Source: Variovorax ginsengisoli (GTDB taxonomy: Bacteria; Pseudomonadota; Gammaproteobacteria; Burkholderiales; Burkholderiaceae_C). Taken from it: a stretch of 64,000 nt of DNA. Each line of letters begins with the position of its first letter. The stretch's first letter is position 1. The translations under genes and the position numbers were made by a program. The stretch lies in the NCBI RefSeq assembly GCF_030811835.1, contig NZ_JAUSRO010000001.1:124001-188000 (forward strand), read 5' to 3'. This document shows positions 22,629 to 32,037 of this stretch, piece after piece. The notes below the pieces were generated by a model. The model was not told the origin of the DNA. It saw only the letters and a program-made list of their open reading frames with translations, and ran no database searches.

Positions 22629-23705
22629 TCAAGTCCGCGCTGGCAGTTGCCGGATCGCCTCGGCCACCGCCTCGATGCCCGCAGGCGTCAGGTCCGACGC
22701 CGCCACCCGGTCGCGCTGCGGCCAGGCCGTGAAGTGCCGGGCCTGGGAGTGCGCATAGTGCGGGTCGTAATGCAGCGTCATCAGCTCTGCGAAGAGCGGC
22801 GGCAGTTCACCGGCCTCGGCCCAGGCCTGCCAGCGCTGCACGGTTTCCTTGCCCTGCATTTCCTTGAGCCGGCCCAGCGTCTCGGCCAGCCCGCCGCGGT
22901 CGTCGGCCAGATAGGCGTAGTCGCGCAGCAGGTAGTCGAGCCGCGCCTCGGGCGTCGCCTCGACCTCGATGCAGTGCGCCGCGCGCATGCGCGTCACCAG
23001 CGGCACCGGCAGCGCGATGCGGCCGATGCGCGCGCTCTCGCCTTCGACGTAGAGCGGGCGCGACAGGTCGAGGTTCTCCAGCGCGGTCGCGATGAGCGTC
23101 TCGAAGCGTTTCTGCGACGGCTGCGGCACGCCGGGCAGGCCGCCCAGCAGCGAGCCCTTGTGGCTGGCGCAATGCTCCAGGTCGAGCACCTGCTCGCCGC
23201 GCGCTGCCAGGGCTTCGAGCACCCGCGTCTTGGCGCTGCCCGTGGCGCCGCAGATCACCAGCAGCTGCAACCGCGGCACCACCGTCTCGATGATCTGCAG
23301 CACATGGTGGCGGAAGGCCTTGTAGCCGCTCGCGAGCTGGCGGGCGTCCCAGCCGACCAGGCGCATCCAGTTGACCATCGATCCACTGCGCAGCCCGCCG
23401 CGCCAGCAATAGACCATCGGCCGCCAGTCGGCGGGCTTGTCGGCCCATTGCTCGCGCAGGTGGCGCGCAAGGTTGGCCGCGACCATCGCACCGCCCACGC
23501 GGCGGGCCTCGAAGGCGCCGGTCTGCTTGTAGAGGGTGCCGACGATGCGGCGCTCGTCATCGTCGAGCACCGGGCAGTTGACGGCGCCCGGGATGTGGTC
23601 GAGCGCGAACTCGGACGGCGAACGCGCGTCGATGATGGTGTCGAAGTCGTGCCGGTCGGTGACGCGGGTTGGCCGTCGGCGATGGTTGTTGTTGTCTTCA
23701 GGCAT
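22629..23705 (-). CDS. selU: tRNA 2-selenouridine synthase
   Basis: SelU (MnmH) replaces sulfur by selenium at position 34 of tRNAs for Lys, Glu and Gln, using selenophosphate. The 358-residue protein has an N-terminal rhodanese domain (DARSPSEFALDHIPGAVNCPV) with the catalytic VYCWRGGLRSGS near residue 97. A P-loop domain follows with GATGSAKT near residue 155 and HCASHKGSLLGG. Its ATG overlaps the preceding permease gene by eight bases, so it is the last gene of the ABC-transporter operon. The selenophosphate synthetase gene that supplies it is divergent at 27100. Confidence 0.95.
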   Translation of the reverse strand: MPEDNNNHRRRPTRVTDRHDFDTIIDARSPSEFALDHIPGAVNCPVLDDDERRIVGTLYKQTGAFEARRVGGAMVAANLARHLREQWADKPADWRPMVYCWRGGLRSGSMVNWMRLVGWDARQLASGYKAFRHHVLQIIETVVPRLQLLVICGATGSAKTRVLEALAARGEQVLDLEHCASHKGSLLGGLPGVPQPSQKRFETLIATALENLDLSRPLYVEGESARIGRIALPVPLVTRMRAAHCIEVEATPEARLDYLLRDYAYLADDRGGLAETLGRLKEMQGKETVQRWQAWAEAGELPPLFAELMTLHYDPHYAHSQARHFTAWPQRDRVAASDLTPAGIEAVAEAIRQLPART

Positions 23706-24495
23706 AGGCAGGACCCAGTGTGCGCCGCAGCCGGCCGCTGGCGAAGTCGACCAGCACCACCAGCGCGAACATGGCGATCAGCACCGTCATGGCCTGCGGC
23801 TGCTGGAAGATCGACAGGTGAAAGTACAGCAGCTGGCCCAGCCCGCCGCCACCGACGAAGCCCAGCACCGCCGCCATGCGGATGTTCATTTCCCAACGGT
23901 AGAGCGTGTACGCCAGCCACTGGGGCAGCACCAGCGGCAGGCTGCCGTAGGCGAAGGCCGCGACTGCGCCTGACCCGCTGTGCCGCAGTGCCTGTTCCGG
24001 CTCGCGCGGCGCGTTCTCCAGGCTCTCGGCGAAGAGCCGCCCCAGCACGCCCGTGGTGTGCAGTGCCAAGGCCAGCGCCCCCGCGAAGGGGCCGATGCCC
24101 GCGGCCAGCACCATCAGCGCGGCCCAGACCAGCTCGGGCACGCTGCGCAGCAGGTTCAGCACGAAGCGCGACACCTGCCGCGCCACGGCACCGCCACGAC
24201 CCGACGCGGGCAGCGCCAGCACGGCACCCGCCGCCACGGCCAGCAGCGTGCCGAGCGCGGAGACGGCCAAGGTCTGCAGCGCGCCCCATGCGGTCTTGGC
24301 GACGAAGCCGGCCGACAGGTCGGGCGGGAAGAACTCGGCGATGAAGGTGCCCATGAAGCCCAGCGACTCTCGCGTGAAGAGCGCGCGGTAGTCGATGGCG
24401 AGGTAGGCGAAGCTCGCGACCACGGCCGCCAGCACGAGGCCGAGCACGGCCCAGCAGCGCAGGCAGGGCGGCGGCGCGGTGGGCATGGCGTTCAT
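23698..24495 (-). CDS. PhnE-like ABC transporter permease 2 (probable selenium-oxyanion uptake)
   Basis: This 265-residue inner-membrane permease has about six helices and a PhnE-type EAA-like loop (PREPEQALRHSGSG...AFAYGSLPLVLPQWLAYTLYRWEMNIRMAAVLGFVGGGGLGQ). It is paralogous to the gene just upstream; the pair would form the channel. The ATG at 24495 overlaps that gene's stop (ATGA), and longer upstream starts lie inside it. Phosphonate/phosphite transporters share this architecture, but placement between a binding protein/ATPase set and selU points to a selenium substrate. Confidence 0.87.
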   Translation of the reverse strand: MNAMPTAPPPCLRCWAVLGLVLAAVVASFAYLAIDYRALFTRESLGFMGTFIAEFFPPDLSAGFVAKTAWGALQTLAVSALGTLLAVAAGAVLALPASGRGGAVARQVSRFVLNLLRSVPELVWAALMVLAAGIGPFAGALALALHTTGVLGRLFAESLENAPREPEQALRHSGSGAVAAFAYGSLPLVLPQWLAYTLYRWEMNIRMAAVLGFVGGGGLGQLLYFHLSIFQQPQAMTVLIAMFALVVLVDFASGRLRRTLGPAYA

Positions 24496-25322
24496 GCGAG
24501 CAGCTTTCTCAGCGCGTTGCTCAGCGCATCCGCCAGCAGCACCAGCGCCAGGAACACCAGCAGGATGCTGCTCGCCTCGCCGCCGTTGAGCATCTTCATC
24601 GATTGGTCCATCAGCTGGCCCAGCCCGCCTGCGCCGACGAAGCCCATCACCACCGACGCGCGCACCGCGCATTCCCAGCGGTACACGGTGTACGAGACGA
24701 GCTCCTGCGCACAGTGGGGCAGCAGCCCGTAGCACAGGGCCGATAGCCGGCTGCTGCCCGCTTCGAGCAGCGCGCGCGAGGGGCGGGTGTCGGTCGACTC
24801 CAGCACCTCGGCGTACACCTTGCCCAGCATGCCGCCGTAGGTGATGGCCAACGCCAGCACGCCTGCGGCGGGGCCGAGACCCAGCGCCCGCACGAAGATC
24901 AGCGCCCACACGATCTCGGGGATGGCGCGCATCACCATCAGCACGCTGCGTGCGGCCTGCCGCACCACGCCCGCCCGCACGCGGCCCGGCCCCGGGCCGA
25001 TGCGCGACACCGACAGCGCGCGCGTCGTGACGAAGGCCAGCGGCGTGCCGATGACGAAGGCCAGCGCCGTGCCGGCCGTGGCCATGGCCAGCGTTTCGAG
25101 CGTGGCCTTGAGCAGCAGCGCGAGGAAGGCCGGCGCCGTCTCGGGCGGCAGGAAAGCGCCGAGGAAGCCGCCGATGACCTGCAGGTTGCCCGACGCGAAC
25201 AGCGCCGCCGGATTGAACTCAGCCAGCTTCAGCATCGGCCAGGCGATGACCAGCGCCGCGAGCAGGCCAACGAGGCGGCGCCGCGCGGCCGGGTCGTGCA
25301 GTGATGCGCTCGCCGGGGTCAC
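24492..25322 (-). CDS. PhnE-like ABC transporter permease 1 (probable selenium-oxyanion uptake)
   Basis: This 276-residue membrane protein has several hydrophobic helices and the cytoplasmic loop [42 protein letters not shown]. That loop contacts the ATPase in PhnE-family permeases and is followed by [18 protein letters not shown]. It starts with GTG overlapping the ATPase gene's stop (GTGA). It is the first of two tandem permease genes, likely a heterodimeric channel. Confidence 0.87.
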   Translation of the reverse strand: MTPASASLHDPAARRRLVGLLAALVIAWPMLKLAEFNPAALFASGNLQVIGGFLGAFLPPETAPAFLALLLKATLETLAMATAGTALAFVIGTPLAFVTTRALSVSRIGPGPGRVRAGVVRQAARSVLMVMRAIPEIVWALIFVRALGLGPAAGVLALAITYGGMLGKVYAEVLESTDTRPSRALLEAGSSRLSALCYGLLPHCAQELVSYTVYRWECAVRASVVMGFVGAGGLGQLMDQSMKMLNGGEASSILLVFLALVLLADALSNALRKLLA

Positions 25323-26140
25323 AGGCAGTCCGGCCGCGGCACCGCCACGGCGGCGGCACGCACGGGCAATGCATCCGGCGTGCCCTGCATCGGCAGCACG
25401 CCTTCGCTCGCGTACAGCGCCGTCAGCATCTGCGGCGTGACGTCGCCCACCGGCGCGTCGAACAGCACCTGCCCGTCGCGCATGCCGACGATGCGCGGAA
25501 ACCAGCGCAGTGCCAGGTCGACCGCATGCAGCGAAGCCACCAGCGTCGCGCCGGTCGATTCGCTCTGCGCCACCAGCTGCTGCAGCGTGGCGTCGGCCAG
25601 CGTCGGGTCGAGCGCGGACACGGGCTCGTCAGCCAGCAGCAGGCGCGGCCGCTGGTACAGCGCACGCGCAATGCCCACACGCTGCAGCTGCCCGCCCGAG
25701 AGGCGGTCGCAGCGGTCGAACAGGCGGTCTTCCATCGCGACGCGCGACAGCGCCTCGTGCGCGCCTGCGATGTCCGACGGATGCAGCAGCGATGACAGTG
25801 CCCGCAGCGCCGACCATTCGCCCAGCCGCCCCGACAGCACGGCCGTCACCACGCGCAGCCGCGGCGCGATCGGCGGGCTCTGGTGCACCGTGCCGATCTG
25901 CGCGCGCAGCTTGCGCAACGCAGGGCCGGCGATCTGCCACGGCGCCGTGTCGAGCAGCGTGGCCGTGCCTTCGCTCGGCCGCAGCGCGGCGCCGAGCACG
26001 CGCAGCAGCGTCGTCTTGCCCGCGCCCGACGGCCCGATGACCGCGAGCCGTTCGCCCGCGCGTGCCGCCAGCGTCACGCCCTGCAGCGCACGGTGCCCGT
26101 TCGGATGCACCAAGCCGACGGCGGCCAGCGAGAAGCTCAT
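25319..26140 (-). CDS. PhnC-like ABC transporter ATPase (probable selenium-oxyanion uptake)
   Basis: This 273-residue ATPase has Walker [10 protein letters not shown] near residue 37, Q-loop [10 protein letters not shown], signature [15 protein letters not shown] near 146, Walker [14 protein letters not shown] near 168, and H-loop [22 protein letters not shown]. It most resembles PhnC (phosphonate import). It follows the binding-protein gene by seven bases and overlaps the first permease gene. The substrate is inferred from the flanking selD and selU, not from this sequence. Confidence 0.88.
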   Translation of the reverse strand: MSFSLAAVGLVHPNGHRALQGVTLAARAGERLAVIGPSGAGKTTLLRVLGAALRPSEGTATLLDTAPWQIAGPALRKLRAQIGTVHQSPPIAPRLRVVTAVLSGRLGEWSALRALSSLLHPSDIAGAHEALSRVAMEDRLFDRCDRLSGGQLQRVGIARALYQRPRLLLADEPVSALDPTLADATLQQLVAQSESTGATLVASLHAVDLALRWFPRIVGMRDGQVLFDAPVGDVTPQMLTALYASEGVLPMQGTPDALPVRAAAVAVPRPDCL

Positions 26141-26147
26141 CTGCGGA

Positions 26148-27005
26148 TTACTTGATCAGGCCGGCCGACTTGCCCGCCGTCTCGATGCCGTCGTAGTTCG
26201 ACGACTTGGTGGGGATGAACTTGCTCGCGCGCTGCAGCGCCATGATGTCCTTGTCCGCCGGGTTGGCCGGGTCGAGCTTGAGGAAGGCGTCGGTCAGCTT
26301 CTTCTGCAGGGCCGCGTCCATGCCGGGGCGCACCGTCCAGTTGTAGTCGTAGTAGGTCGGCGTGGTCGCCAGCACGCGCACCTTGGCGGCGTTGGGGTTC
26401 TTCGACTCGACCAGCTTGTCCCACACCGACGCGTTGAGCACGCCCGCTTCGGCGCGCGATGCGGCCACGAAGGCCACCGTGGCGTCGTGCGCGCCCGAGA
26501 ACGCGACCGTCTTGAAGTCCTTCTCGGGGTTGATGCCCGCCTGCAGCAGGAAGTAGCGCGGCATCAGGCTGCCCGAGGTCGAGGAGGGCGCGCCGAAGGC
26601 GAAAGTCTTGCCCTTCAGGTCGGCCAGCGTCTTGGCGGTGCTGTCGATCGGCACGATGAACTTGCTGGTGAACACCTCATCTTCGGCGCGCTGCACGATC
26701 GGCACCGCGCCGCCGTTGGTGCGGATGCGCGCCTGCACGTAGGTGAAGCCGCCCAGCCAGGCCAGGTCGATCTTGTTCGTGGCCAGGCCCTCGACCACCG
26801 CGGCGTAGTCGGTCACGGGCGTGAACTGCACGTCCATGCCGGTTTCCTTCTTCAGGTAGTCGCCCAGCGGCGCGAACTTGCGCTGCAGCTCGGTCGGCGC
26901 CTCGTCGGGGATGGCCGACACGCGCAGCACCTTGCCCTGTGCGGAGGCGCCGAGCGCGGCGAAGGAAAGGGACAACGCAAGCGTCAGTCGGAGGATCGTT
27001 TTCAT
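26148..27005 (-). CDS. PhnD-like periplasmic binding protein (putative selenate/selenite receptor)
   Basis: This 285-residue binding protein has a Sec signal ending at ASAQG (about residue 23). It has the PhnD/PtxB fold signature: [76 protein letters not shown], and [23 protein letters not shown]. The family includes receptors for phosphonate and phosphite. A branch linked to selD/selU is annotated in protein-family collections (from memory) as putative selenate ABC transporter binding protein, and this gene fits it by context. It heads the minus-strand operon, 94 bp from divergent selD. Confidence 0.87.
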   Translation of the reverse strand: MKTILRLTLALSLSFAALGASAQGKVLRVSAIPDEAPTELQRKFAPLGDYLKKETGMDVQFTPVTDYAAVVEGLATNKIDLAWLGGFTYVQARIRTNGGAVPIVQRAEDEVFTSKFIVPIDSTAKTLADLKGKTFAFGAPSSTSGSLMPRYFLLQAGINPEKDFKTVAFSGAHDATVAFVAASRAEAGVLNASVWDKLVESKNPNAAKVRVLATTPTYYDYNWTVRPGMDAALQKKLTDAFLKLDPANPADKDIMALQRASKFIPTKSSNYDGIETAGKSAGLIK

Positions 27006-27099
27006 GGGGAGGCGCCTCGGAGGCGTGCGGACAAGGAGAGGGCGCCATTGTAGAAAGCACACGACGTACAAGGCGGGCTGGCGATTCGATAATCCCTGC

Positions 27100-28176
27100 A
27101 TGAACCCCACGCCCATGAACCCGCTCGCGCCGCTGCGCCTTACCAGTTTTTCGCACGGCGGCGGCTGCGGCTGCAAGATCGCGCCCGGCGTGCTGTCGGA
27201 GATCCTCAAGAACAGCGGGATCGGAGGTAACGGCCTCATCCCGCCCGAGCTGCTGGTCGGCATCGAGACCGCCGACGACGCGGCCGTCTACAAGCTCAAC
27301 GACAGCCAGGCGCTCATCGCCACCACCGACTTCTTCATGCCGATCGTGGACGACCCCTACGAGTTCGGCCGCATCGCCGCCACCAACGCCATCAGCGACG
27401 TCTACGCCATGGGCGGCAAGCCCATCATGGCGCTGGCCCTGGTCGCCATGCCCGTCAACCAGCTGCCGCTCGAAGTCATTGGCGACATCGTGCGCGGCGG
27501 CCAGGACGTGTGCCGCGCCGCCGGCATCCCCATCGCGGGCGGCCACACCATCGACTCGGTCGAACCCATTTACGGCCTCGTCGTGATGGGCCTGGTGCAC
27601 CCCGACCGCGTGCGCCGCAACGCTGGCGCCCAGCCCGGCGACGTGCTCATCCTCGGAAAGCCGCTGGGCGTCGGCGTGCTGTCGGCCGCGCTGAAGAAGG
27701 AGCAACTGAGCGAATCCGGCTACCGCCAACTGATCGACACCACCACGAAGCTCAACACCCCCGGCATCGCGCTGGCGCAACTCGACGGCGTGCATGCCCT
27801 GACCGACGTCACCGGCTTCGGCTTGGCCGGCCACGCGCTGGAACTGGCGCGCGGCGCGGGGCTGATGGCCGTGATCGAGTGGTCGAAGGTGCCGCTGCTC
27901 GACGGCGTGGAGGCGATGGTGGCCGAGGGGGTCGTGACCGGGGCTTCGGGGCGGAACTGGGCGGCGTACGGGGCGGATGTCCAACTGGCCGAGGGGCTGC
28001 CGGCGACGGCGCAGAGTCTGTTGAGCGATCCGCAGACTTCGGGGGGGCTGTTGGTGAGTTGTGCGGCGGAGGCTGTTGACGCGGTGCTGGAGATATTCAG
28101 GGGGGAGGGGTTTGGGGCGGCGAAGGTGATTGGGCGGGCGGAGGCAGGACTGCCTGGCCTAACAGTGCTGCTCTGA
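27100..28176 (+). CDS. selD: Selenophosphate synthetase
   Basis: SelD makes selenophosphate, the selenium donor, from selenide and ATP. The 358-residue protein has the N-terminal catalytic motif GGGCGCKIAPG (Cys and Lys needed for activity; here Cys, not Sec). It also has the family blocks TADDAAVYKL, TTDFFMPIVDDPYEFGRIAATNAISDVYAMGGKP, GGHTIDSVEPIYGL, TDVTGFGLAGHALEL and LLSDPQTSGGLL. I chose the ATG at 27100; a second Met lies five codons on. It is divergent from the transporter–selU operon, sharing a 94-bp control region. No selA, selB or tRNA-Sec is in the window. Confidence 0.96.
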   Translation: MNPTPMNPLAPLRLTSFSHGGGCGCKIAPGVLSEILKNSGIGGNGLIPPELLVGIETADDAAVYKLNDSQALIATTDFFMPIVDDPYEFGRIAATNAISDVYAMGGKPIMALALVAMPVNQLPLEVIGDIVRGGQDVCRAAGIPIAGGHTIDSVEPIYGLVVMGLVHPDRVRRNAGAQPGDVLILGKPLGVGVLSAALKKEQLSESGYRQLIDTTTKLNTPGIALAQLDGVHALTDVTGFGLAGHALELARGAGLMAVIEWSKVPLLDGVEAMVAEGVVTGASGRNWAAYGADVQLAEGLPATAQSLLSDPQTSGGLLVSCAAEAVDAVLEIFRGEGFGAAKVIGRAEAGLPGLTVLL

Positions 28177-28205
28177 ATGGTGTCCCCGCGCGGCTGGTGA
28201 CGGCT

Positions 28206-28691
28206 TCATTCAGGCAGTCTCAACTGGTAGAACCGGGTTGAGGCGGCAACTCTTGGAAAGGTCGCGGGCAGTGCGCTCTCCGGTATGCGGGTAAAGCCGT
28301 TTTTCTCGTAGAACCGATGCGCTGCGAGATAGCGCTTTGTCGTGCCGAGAAAGATGTTGGACAACGTCCCCTTCGATGCCTCGATCAGATGCCCGAGAAG
28401 CAGGGCGGCAACCGAGTGTTCCTTGCCCCGATGCGTGGCCCTGACGAACATTTTTCGGAGGGCGCCATTGCGATTCCCGATGTCGCGCAGCGCGATGGTT
28501 CCGACCACTTGTCCGCCGTCAAGTGCGACCCAGAACCCGCCACAGCCAGACTGATAGAAGTTCGGGATGTCTAACAGGTCTGGTTGGTTCTCTATGGCCG
28601 AGGGGAAGCCGAACTCTTCCTGTTGAATAGGAAGAATGACGTCGATGACGTCGGCTTGAAAAGTACTGGAGAACGGTGCAATTTCGATCAT
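28206..28691 (-). CDS. GNAT family N-acetyltransferase
   Basis: This 161-residue protein has the GNAT acetyl-CoA fold: FWVALDGGQVVGTIALRDIG (beta4), LRKMFVRATHRGKEHSVAALLLGHLIEASKG (motif A pyrophosphate loop, degenerate as RATHRGKE) and KRYLAAHRFYEKNGFTRIPESALPATFPR (motif B). The acceptor is unknown. The ATG at 28691 fits the family start; a GTG or other start up to 28718 is possible. It is convergent with selD, 29 bases apart. Confidence 0.82.
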   Translation of the reverse strand: MIEIAPFSSTFQADVIDVILPIQQEEFGFPSAIENQPDLLDIPNFYQSGCGGFWVALDGGQVVGTIALRDIGNRNGALRKMFVRATHRGKEHSVAALLLGHLIEASKGTLSNIFLGTTKRYLAAHRFYEKNGFTRIPESALPATFPRVAASTRFYQLRLPE

Positions 28692-28860
28692 GCGGTGGGG
28701 TTTCGCTATGAAGTCCAACGAAAACAGCTAACCGGCGCCGCCTGCACCGAGGCGCTGAGCGAAGCCGAGGAAGTAGAGAGACGAGCAAGAGCAGAAGACA
28801 GTGCAGGCGGGGTCCGAATTGAGCGCAGGGTGAGTGCTGGTGTTCGATTAGTCGAAAGGC

Positions 28861-29202
28861 TCAACTCTTTTTGACAAATTCTGATTTCAGGTTCATTGCG
28901 CCGAATCCGTCGATTTTGCAATCGATGTTGTGATCGCCATCCACTAAGCGAATATTTTTGACTTTGGTGCCCATCTTTAGCGGAGACGTGCTTCCTTTGA
29001 CTTTTAGATCTTTGACAAGGGTGACGGAATCACCGTCTTTCAGGACGTTTCCGTTGGCATCACGGACGATCATTTCCTGTTCGCGATGATCTGATTCCAA
29101 TTTCGAGGCCCATTCGTGTCCGCATTCCGGACAAATGAACACACTTTCGCCCTCATAGGTGTATTCGGAGTTGCATTTTGGGCAGTTTGGTAAATTTTTC
29201 AA
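28861..29202 (-). CDS. yjdM: Zinc-ribbon protein YjdM (PhnA-like)
   Basis: This 113-residue protein has an N-terminal zinc ribbon with [11 protein letters not shown] and CPECGHEW, then the YjdM core [55 protein letters not shown] and a terminal KSEFVKKS. It is often mis-called alkylphosphonate utilisation protein PhnA; no hydrolase activity is expected from this small protein. It starts with TTG at 29202, supported by an AAAGGA ribosome site nine bases upstream. It is noticeably less GC-rich than its surroundings and lies against an IS remnant. Confidence 0.87.
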   Translation of the reverse strand: MKNLPNCPKCNSEYTYEGESVFICPECGHEWASKLESDHREQEMIVRDANGNVLKDGDSVTLVKDLKVKGSTSPLKMGTKVKNIRLVDGDHNIDCKIDGFGAMNLKSEFVKKS

Positions 29203-29245
29203 GGTTTAACATCCTTTGTTGAAGTTTCAGATGAATATCGAAAGG

Positions 29246-29662
29246 CGGATTCAAAAGTGAAGTGCAACGCCCTGAGTTCAATGAATCAAGTTTGAAGAGT
29301 GCGAGCTGTTGAGCAGCAAACTCGCGATAGACGGCCATTGGAGATCGTACGCCCAACCCCTTGCGCGGACGGTCGTTGATCTCGTCGGCAATGGCATCGA
29401 GTTGCGCCTGGGTGTAGCCCGACAGATCGATGCCCTTTGGGGTACAGGCGCGCGAGCGCCAAGGCGATCTGCTCGGGCGACTCGCGGCTGATGGTGCTGG
29501 TCGGGCGGTTGAGCAGGCGGGCCATGGCACGGATGCTGTAGCTTTGCTGCTGCAAGCTCGCCAGCGTCATGCGGTCTTCAGGTTGGAGATAAGTGTTTTC
29601 TGGGACGAGGCGACATCGACGGACCTTGCAGGGGCAGGTGCTGCAGTTCACTTTTGAATCCG
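29246..29662 (-). mobile_element. Internally deleted IS30-family remnant, 417 bp, with intact terminal repeats
   Basis: A 21-bp terminal inverted repeat (cggattcaaaagtgaa[g/c]tgca) is found at 29246–29266 and, inverted, at 29642–29662, with one mismatch. Between them on minus is the N-terminal helix-turn-helix of an IS30 transposase (ASLQQQSYSIRAMARLLNRP then TISRE). It is fused directly to the family C-terminus (LSGYTQAQLDAIADEINDRPRKGLG), so the DDE core of about 200 residues is missing. A one-base shift at CCCAAAGGG splits the remaining frame. It is therefore a non-autonomous, MITE-like derivative. No clear target duplication is seen. Confidence 0.8.
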
Positions 29663-29668
29663 ACCCCT

Positions 29669-29953
29669 TTATGGACGCCGAATCCGAATCGGCCCACCCC
29701 TCGAAAGCGCATCTACTTCCACTTTTCCCCGCGTGACCTTCACCCGGCCCTGCGTCGCAAGCTGCGCAGCCACCCGCCGAACATCAGGCATTTTGGCCCG
29801 CCAAGCCTTTTCATCTGCCACCATCGCACGCGCCACATCCGACGGACAGATCGAGGCCGAAGGCGCGCGTGCAGCCAGCAGTGCCAGAATCGCGCCTGCG
29901 ATCGCTTCGTCCTCTTCCGGACTCGGGTCACCGGCCGCCGCGTCGGCACTCAC
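29669..29953 (-). CDS. DUF3253 family protein
   Basis: This 94-residue winged-helix-like protein has the DUF3253 core: AIAGAILALLAARAPSASICPSDVARAM, then WRAKMPDVRRVAAQLATQGRVKVTRGK and GGPIRIRRP at the end. The family function is unknown. It starts with GTG overlapping the stop of the LysR gene (GTGA), so the two are co-translated. The 3' end lies seven bases from the IS remnant, so the element inserted right behind this gene. Confidence 0.83.
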   Translation of the reverse strand: MSADAAAGDPSPEEDEAIAGAILALLAARAPSASICPSDVARAMVADEKAWRAKMPDVRRVAAQLATQGRVKVTRGKVEVDALSRGGPIRIRRP

Positions 29954-30888
29954 GGTGCAGACCCCGCCGCCAGCAACCCCGGCATCCGCTCCGCCAGCAG
30001 ATCGATCACCACCCGCACCTTCATCGGCAAGGTGCGCATCCTTGGCCAGACCGCATTGAGTTCATAGCCGAAGGGCAGGGCTTCTTCGAACACGCGCACC
30101 AGCCGCCCCGCCGCGACGTCGCGCGCGGCCATCCACACCGGCAGGCGCGCCAGGCCCCAACCGGCGATGGTGGCGTCCATCACCACATCGTGCGAGTCGA
30201 AGACAAAGCGCGATTCGATGTCGAGCGGGAGGACGATGGCTGCGTTTTCTTCCGCTGACGCAAAACTCCAGGGCTGCCGCCAGCCGCCCCGCGCGTAGCC
30301 CACGAAGCGATGCGATTCGCGTTGCTTCACGAGCTCGTCGAAGGACGCCGGTCGCGGGTGCTCCGCGAGGTAACCCGGTGCCGCGTAGACCGCCATCACT
30401 TGCCGGCCCAGAGGCCGCGCTGCCAGCGTCGTGCTGTCGTCGAGCACGCCGCTGCGGATGGCCAGGTCGATGCCTTCTTCGATCAGGTCGACCCGCCTGT
30501 CGCTGTAGCTGATGTCGAAGGTCAGTTGCGCGTGGCGCTCGCCAAGCTCGAACAACAGCGGCGTGATCAACGGTCGGCCAATGATGATGGGCATGGTGAG
30601 TCGCACGCGGCCCATCGGCGCTTGCCGTCCGGCTTCGAGCGCTTCGCCCGCAGCGGTCAGCTCGTCCAGCGCCCGCCGGCACCGCTCGTAATAGGACTGT
30701 CCGGGCTCGGTCAGGCGATGGCTGCGCGTGGTGCGGTGGAAGAGCCGCGTGTCGAGTCGGGCCTCGAGCCGCGCAACGCTCTTGCCGACCGCGGAGCGCG
30801 TGAGCTTCAGTTTGTCGGCAGCCGCCGAGAAGTTGCCGGTTTCGACCACCGCCACGAAAACCTCGATACCGTCCAGACGTTCGCTCAT
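29950..30888 (-). CDS. LysR-family transcriptional regulator
   Basis: This 312-residue regulator has an N-terminal winged helix-turn-helix (FVAVVETGNFSAAADKLKLTRSAVGKSVARLEARL, residues about 10–45) and a periplasmic-binding-like effector domain of the CrgA/AaeR type (LTMPIIIGRPLITPLLFEL, DRRVDLIEEGIDLAIRSG). It is divergent from the alcohol dehydrogenase-like gene at 30995, across 106 bp, which it probably controls. Confidence 0.92.
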   Translation of the reverse strand: MSERLDGIEVFVAVVETGNFSAAADKLKLTRSAVGKSVARLEARLDTRLFHRTTRSHRLTEPGQSYYERCRRALDELTAAGEALEAGRQAPMGRVRLTMPIIIGRPLITPLLFELGERHAQLTFDISYSDRRVDLIEEGIDLAIRSGVLDDSTTLAARPLGRQVMAVYAAPGYLAEHPRPASFDELVKQRESHRFVGYARGGWRQPWSFASAEENAAIVLPLDIESRFVFDSHDVVMDATIAGWGLARLPVWMAARDVAAGRLVRVFEEALPFGYELNAVWPRMRTLPMKVRVVIDLLAERMPGLLAAGSAP

Positions 30889-30994
30889 TGGGGAATTCTA
30901 GGCCGCAATCTGGCAACGAATAAGCATCACTGGGGACGCAGGAGAATCAATAGCATCGAGCGCATCGACATCCCTATTTGGAAGAGAACCCTCC

Positions 30995-31999
30995 ATGACA
31001 CGCACGATCCAACGTTGGCAGATCGAGTCCTTCGACCGCCGCAGCCTGAGGCAGGTCGAGGCGCCGATGCCGTCGCCCGCAGCCGGCCAGATCCTGGTTC
31101 GCACGCAAGCGGTCTCGCTGAACTACCGCGACCTGATGCTCACGAGCAATACCTACGGGTGGGCGCCGCCCTTGCCCTTCACGCCAGGCTCCGACCTGGC
31201 CGGCGTGGTCGAAGCCGTGGGCCCGGGCGTAACGCGTTGGAAAGGCGGCGAGCAGGTCATCGGCACCTTCGTGGCCGGGTGGATCGACGGCCAGGCGCCT
31301 GCGGGCACTTTCTCGCTCGGCGGCCCCGGGCCGGGCGCCCTGGCCACGCATGTGCTGCTCGACGCGCACTGGGCCGTGGCCGCGCCGCAAACGCTCCATG
31401 CCGAACAGGCGTCGACCTTGCCTTGCGCGGCGCTCACGGCCTGGTTCGCCCTGTTCGAGGAAGGCTCGCTCAAGGCCGGCGACATGGTCTTGATTCACGG
31501 CACGGGTGGCGTCGCGTTGTTCGGGCTGCAGTTCGCGGCGATGCACGGCGCAACGGTGATCATGGTGTCGGGCGGTGCCGAGAAGCGCGACAAGGCACTG
31601 GCGCTCGGCGCTGCACATGTCCTTGCCCGAGATGCGGACTGGCCGGTAGAGGTCAAGCGCCTGACCGGTGGTCGCGGCGCCGATCACGTGCTGGAAACCG
31701 TCGGCGGCGCCAATCTGGGCCGCTCGCTGACGGCCTTGGCGCAAGGGGGCCGGGTATCGCTGATCGGCGTGATCGATGGCGGCAGCGTGGAGGCATCTGC
31801 CTTCGACATCATCCGAAGCCGGGCGGTCGTTCAAGGCATCAGCGTGGGGCATCGTCGAGCGCTGGAAGACATGGTCCGCGCCATCGATGCGACGCACCTG
31901 CAGCCCGTCATCGACAAGGTCTACGGCTTTGCGGATGTGCCGGCGGCTTTCGCGCAGTTGGAACGCGGAGCCTTCGGCAAGGTGGTCGTCGCGATGTGA
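30995..31999 (+). CDS. Medium-chain dehydrogenase/reductase, zinc-free alcohol dehydrogenase/quinone reductase type
   Basis: This 334-residue MDR enzyme binds NAD(P) at LIHGTGGVALFGLQFAAMHGATVIMVSGGAEKR (residues about 165–200). The catalytic zinc position, normally Cys in this segment, reads VSLNYRDLMLTS, so it resembles quinone/enoyl reductases rather than zinc alcohol dehydrogenases. PFTPGSDLAGVVEAVG and RGADHVLETVGG are further family blocks. It is divergent from a LysR regulator. The substrate is unknown. Confidence 0.88.
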   Translation: MTRTIQRWQIESFDRRSLRQVEAPMPSPAAGQILVRTQAVSLNYRDLMLTSNTYGWAPPLPFTPGSDLAGVVEAVGPGVTRWKGGEQVIGTFVAGWIDGQAPAGTFSLGGPGPGALATHVLLDAHWAVAAPQTLHAEQASTLPCAALTAWFALFEEGSLKAGDMVLIHGTGGVALFGLQFAAMHGATVIMVSGGAEKRDKALALGAAHVLARDADWPVEVKRLTGGRGADHVLETVGGANLGRSLTALAQGGRVSLIGVIDGGSVEASAFDIIRSRAVVQGISVGHRRALEDMVRAIDATHLQPVIDKVYGFADVPAAFAQLERGAFGKVVVAM

Positions 32000-32037
32000 T
32001 CGCGGGCGACTGACTGGGTCGGAGCCATGTGCTCATG

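Noticed and set aside
22629..27005. Phosphonate import (phnCDE) as the function of the ABC transporter
   Set aside because: No C–P lyase or phosphonatase genes are present, and the operon ends in selU and faces selD, so selenium uptake fits better, though substrate is unproven.
28692..28860. Possible gene or integron-type site between the GNAT and yjdM genes
   Set aside because: 169 bp without a plausible start/ribosome-site combination or paired attC-like boxes; I see nothing definable.
29246..29662. Functional IS30 transposase gene
   Set aside because: The catalytic core is deleted and the remaining coding sequence carries a one-base frameshift.
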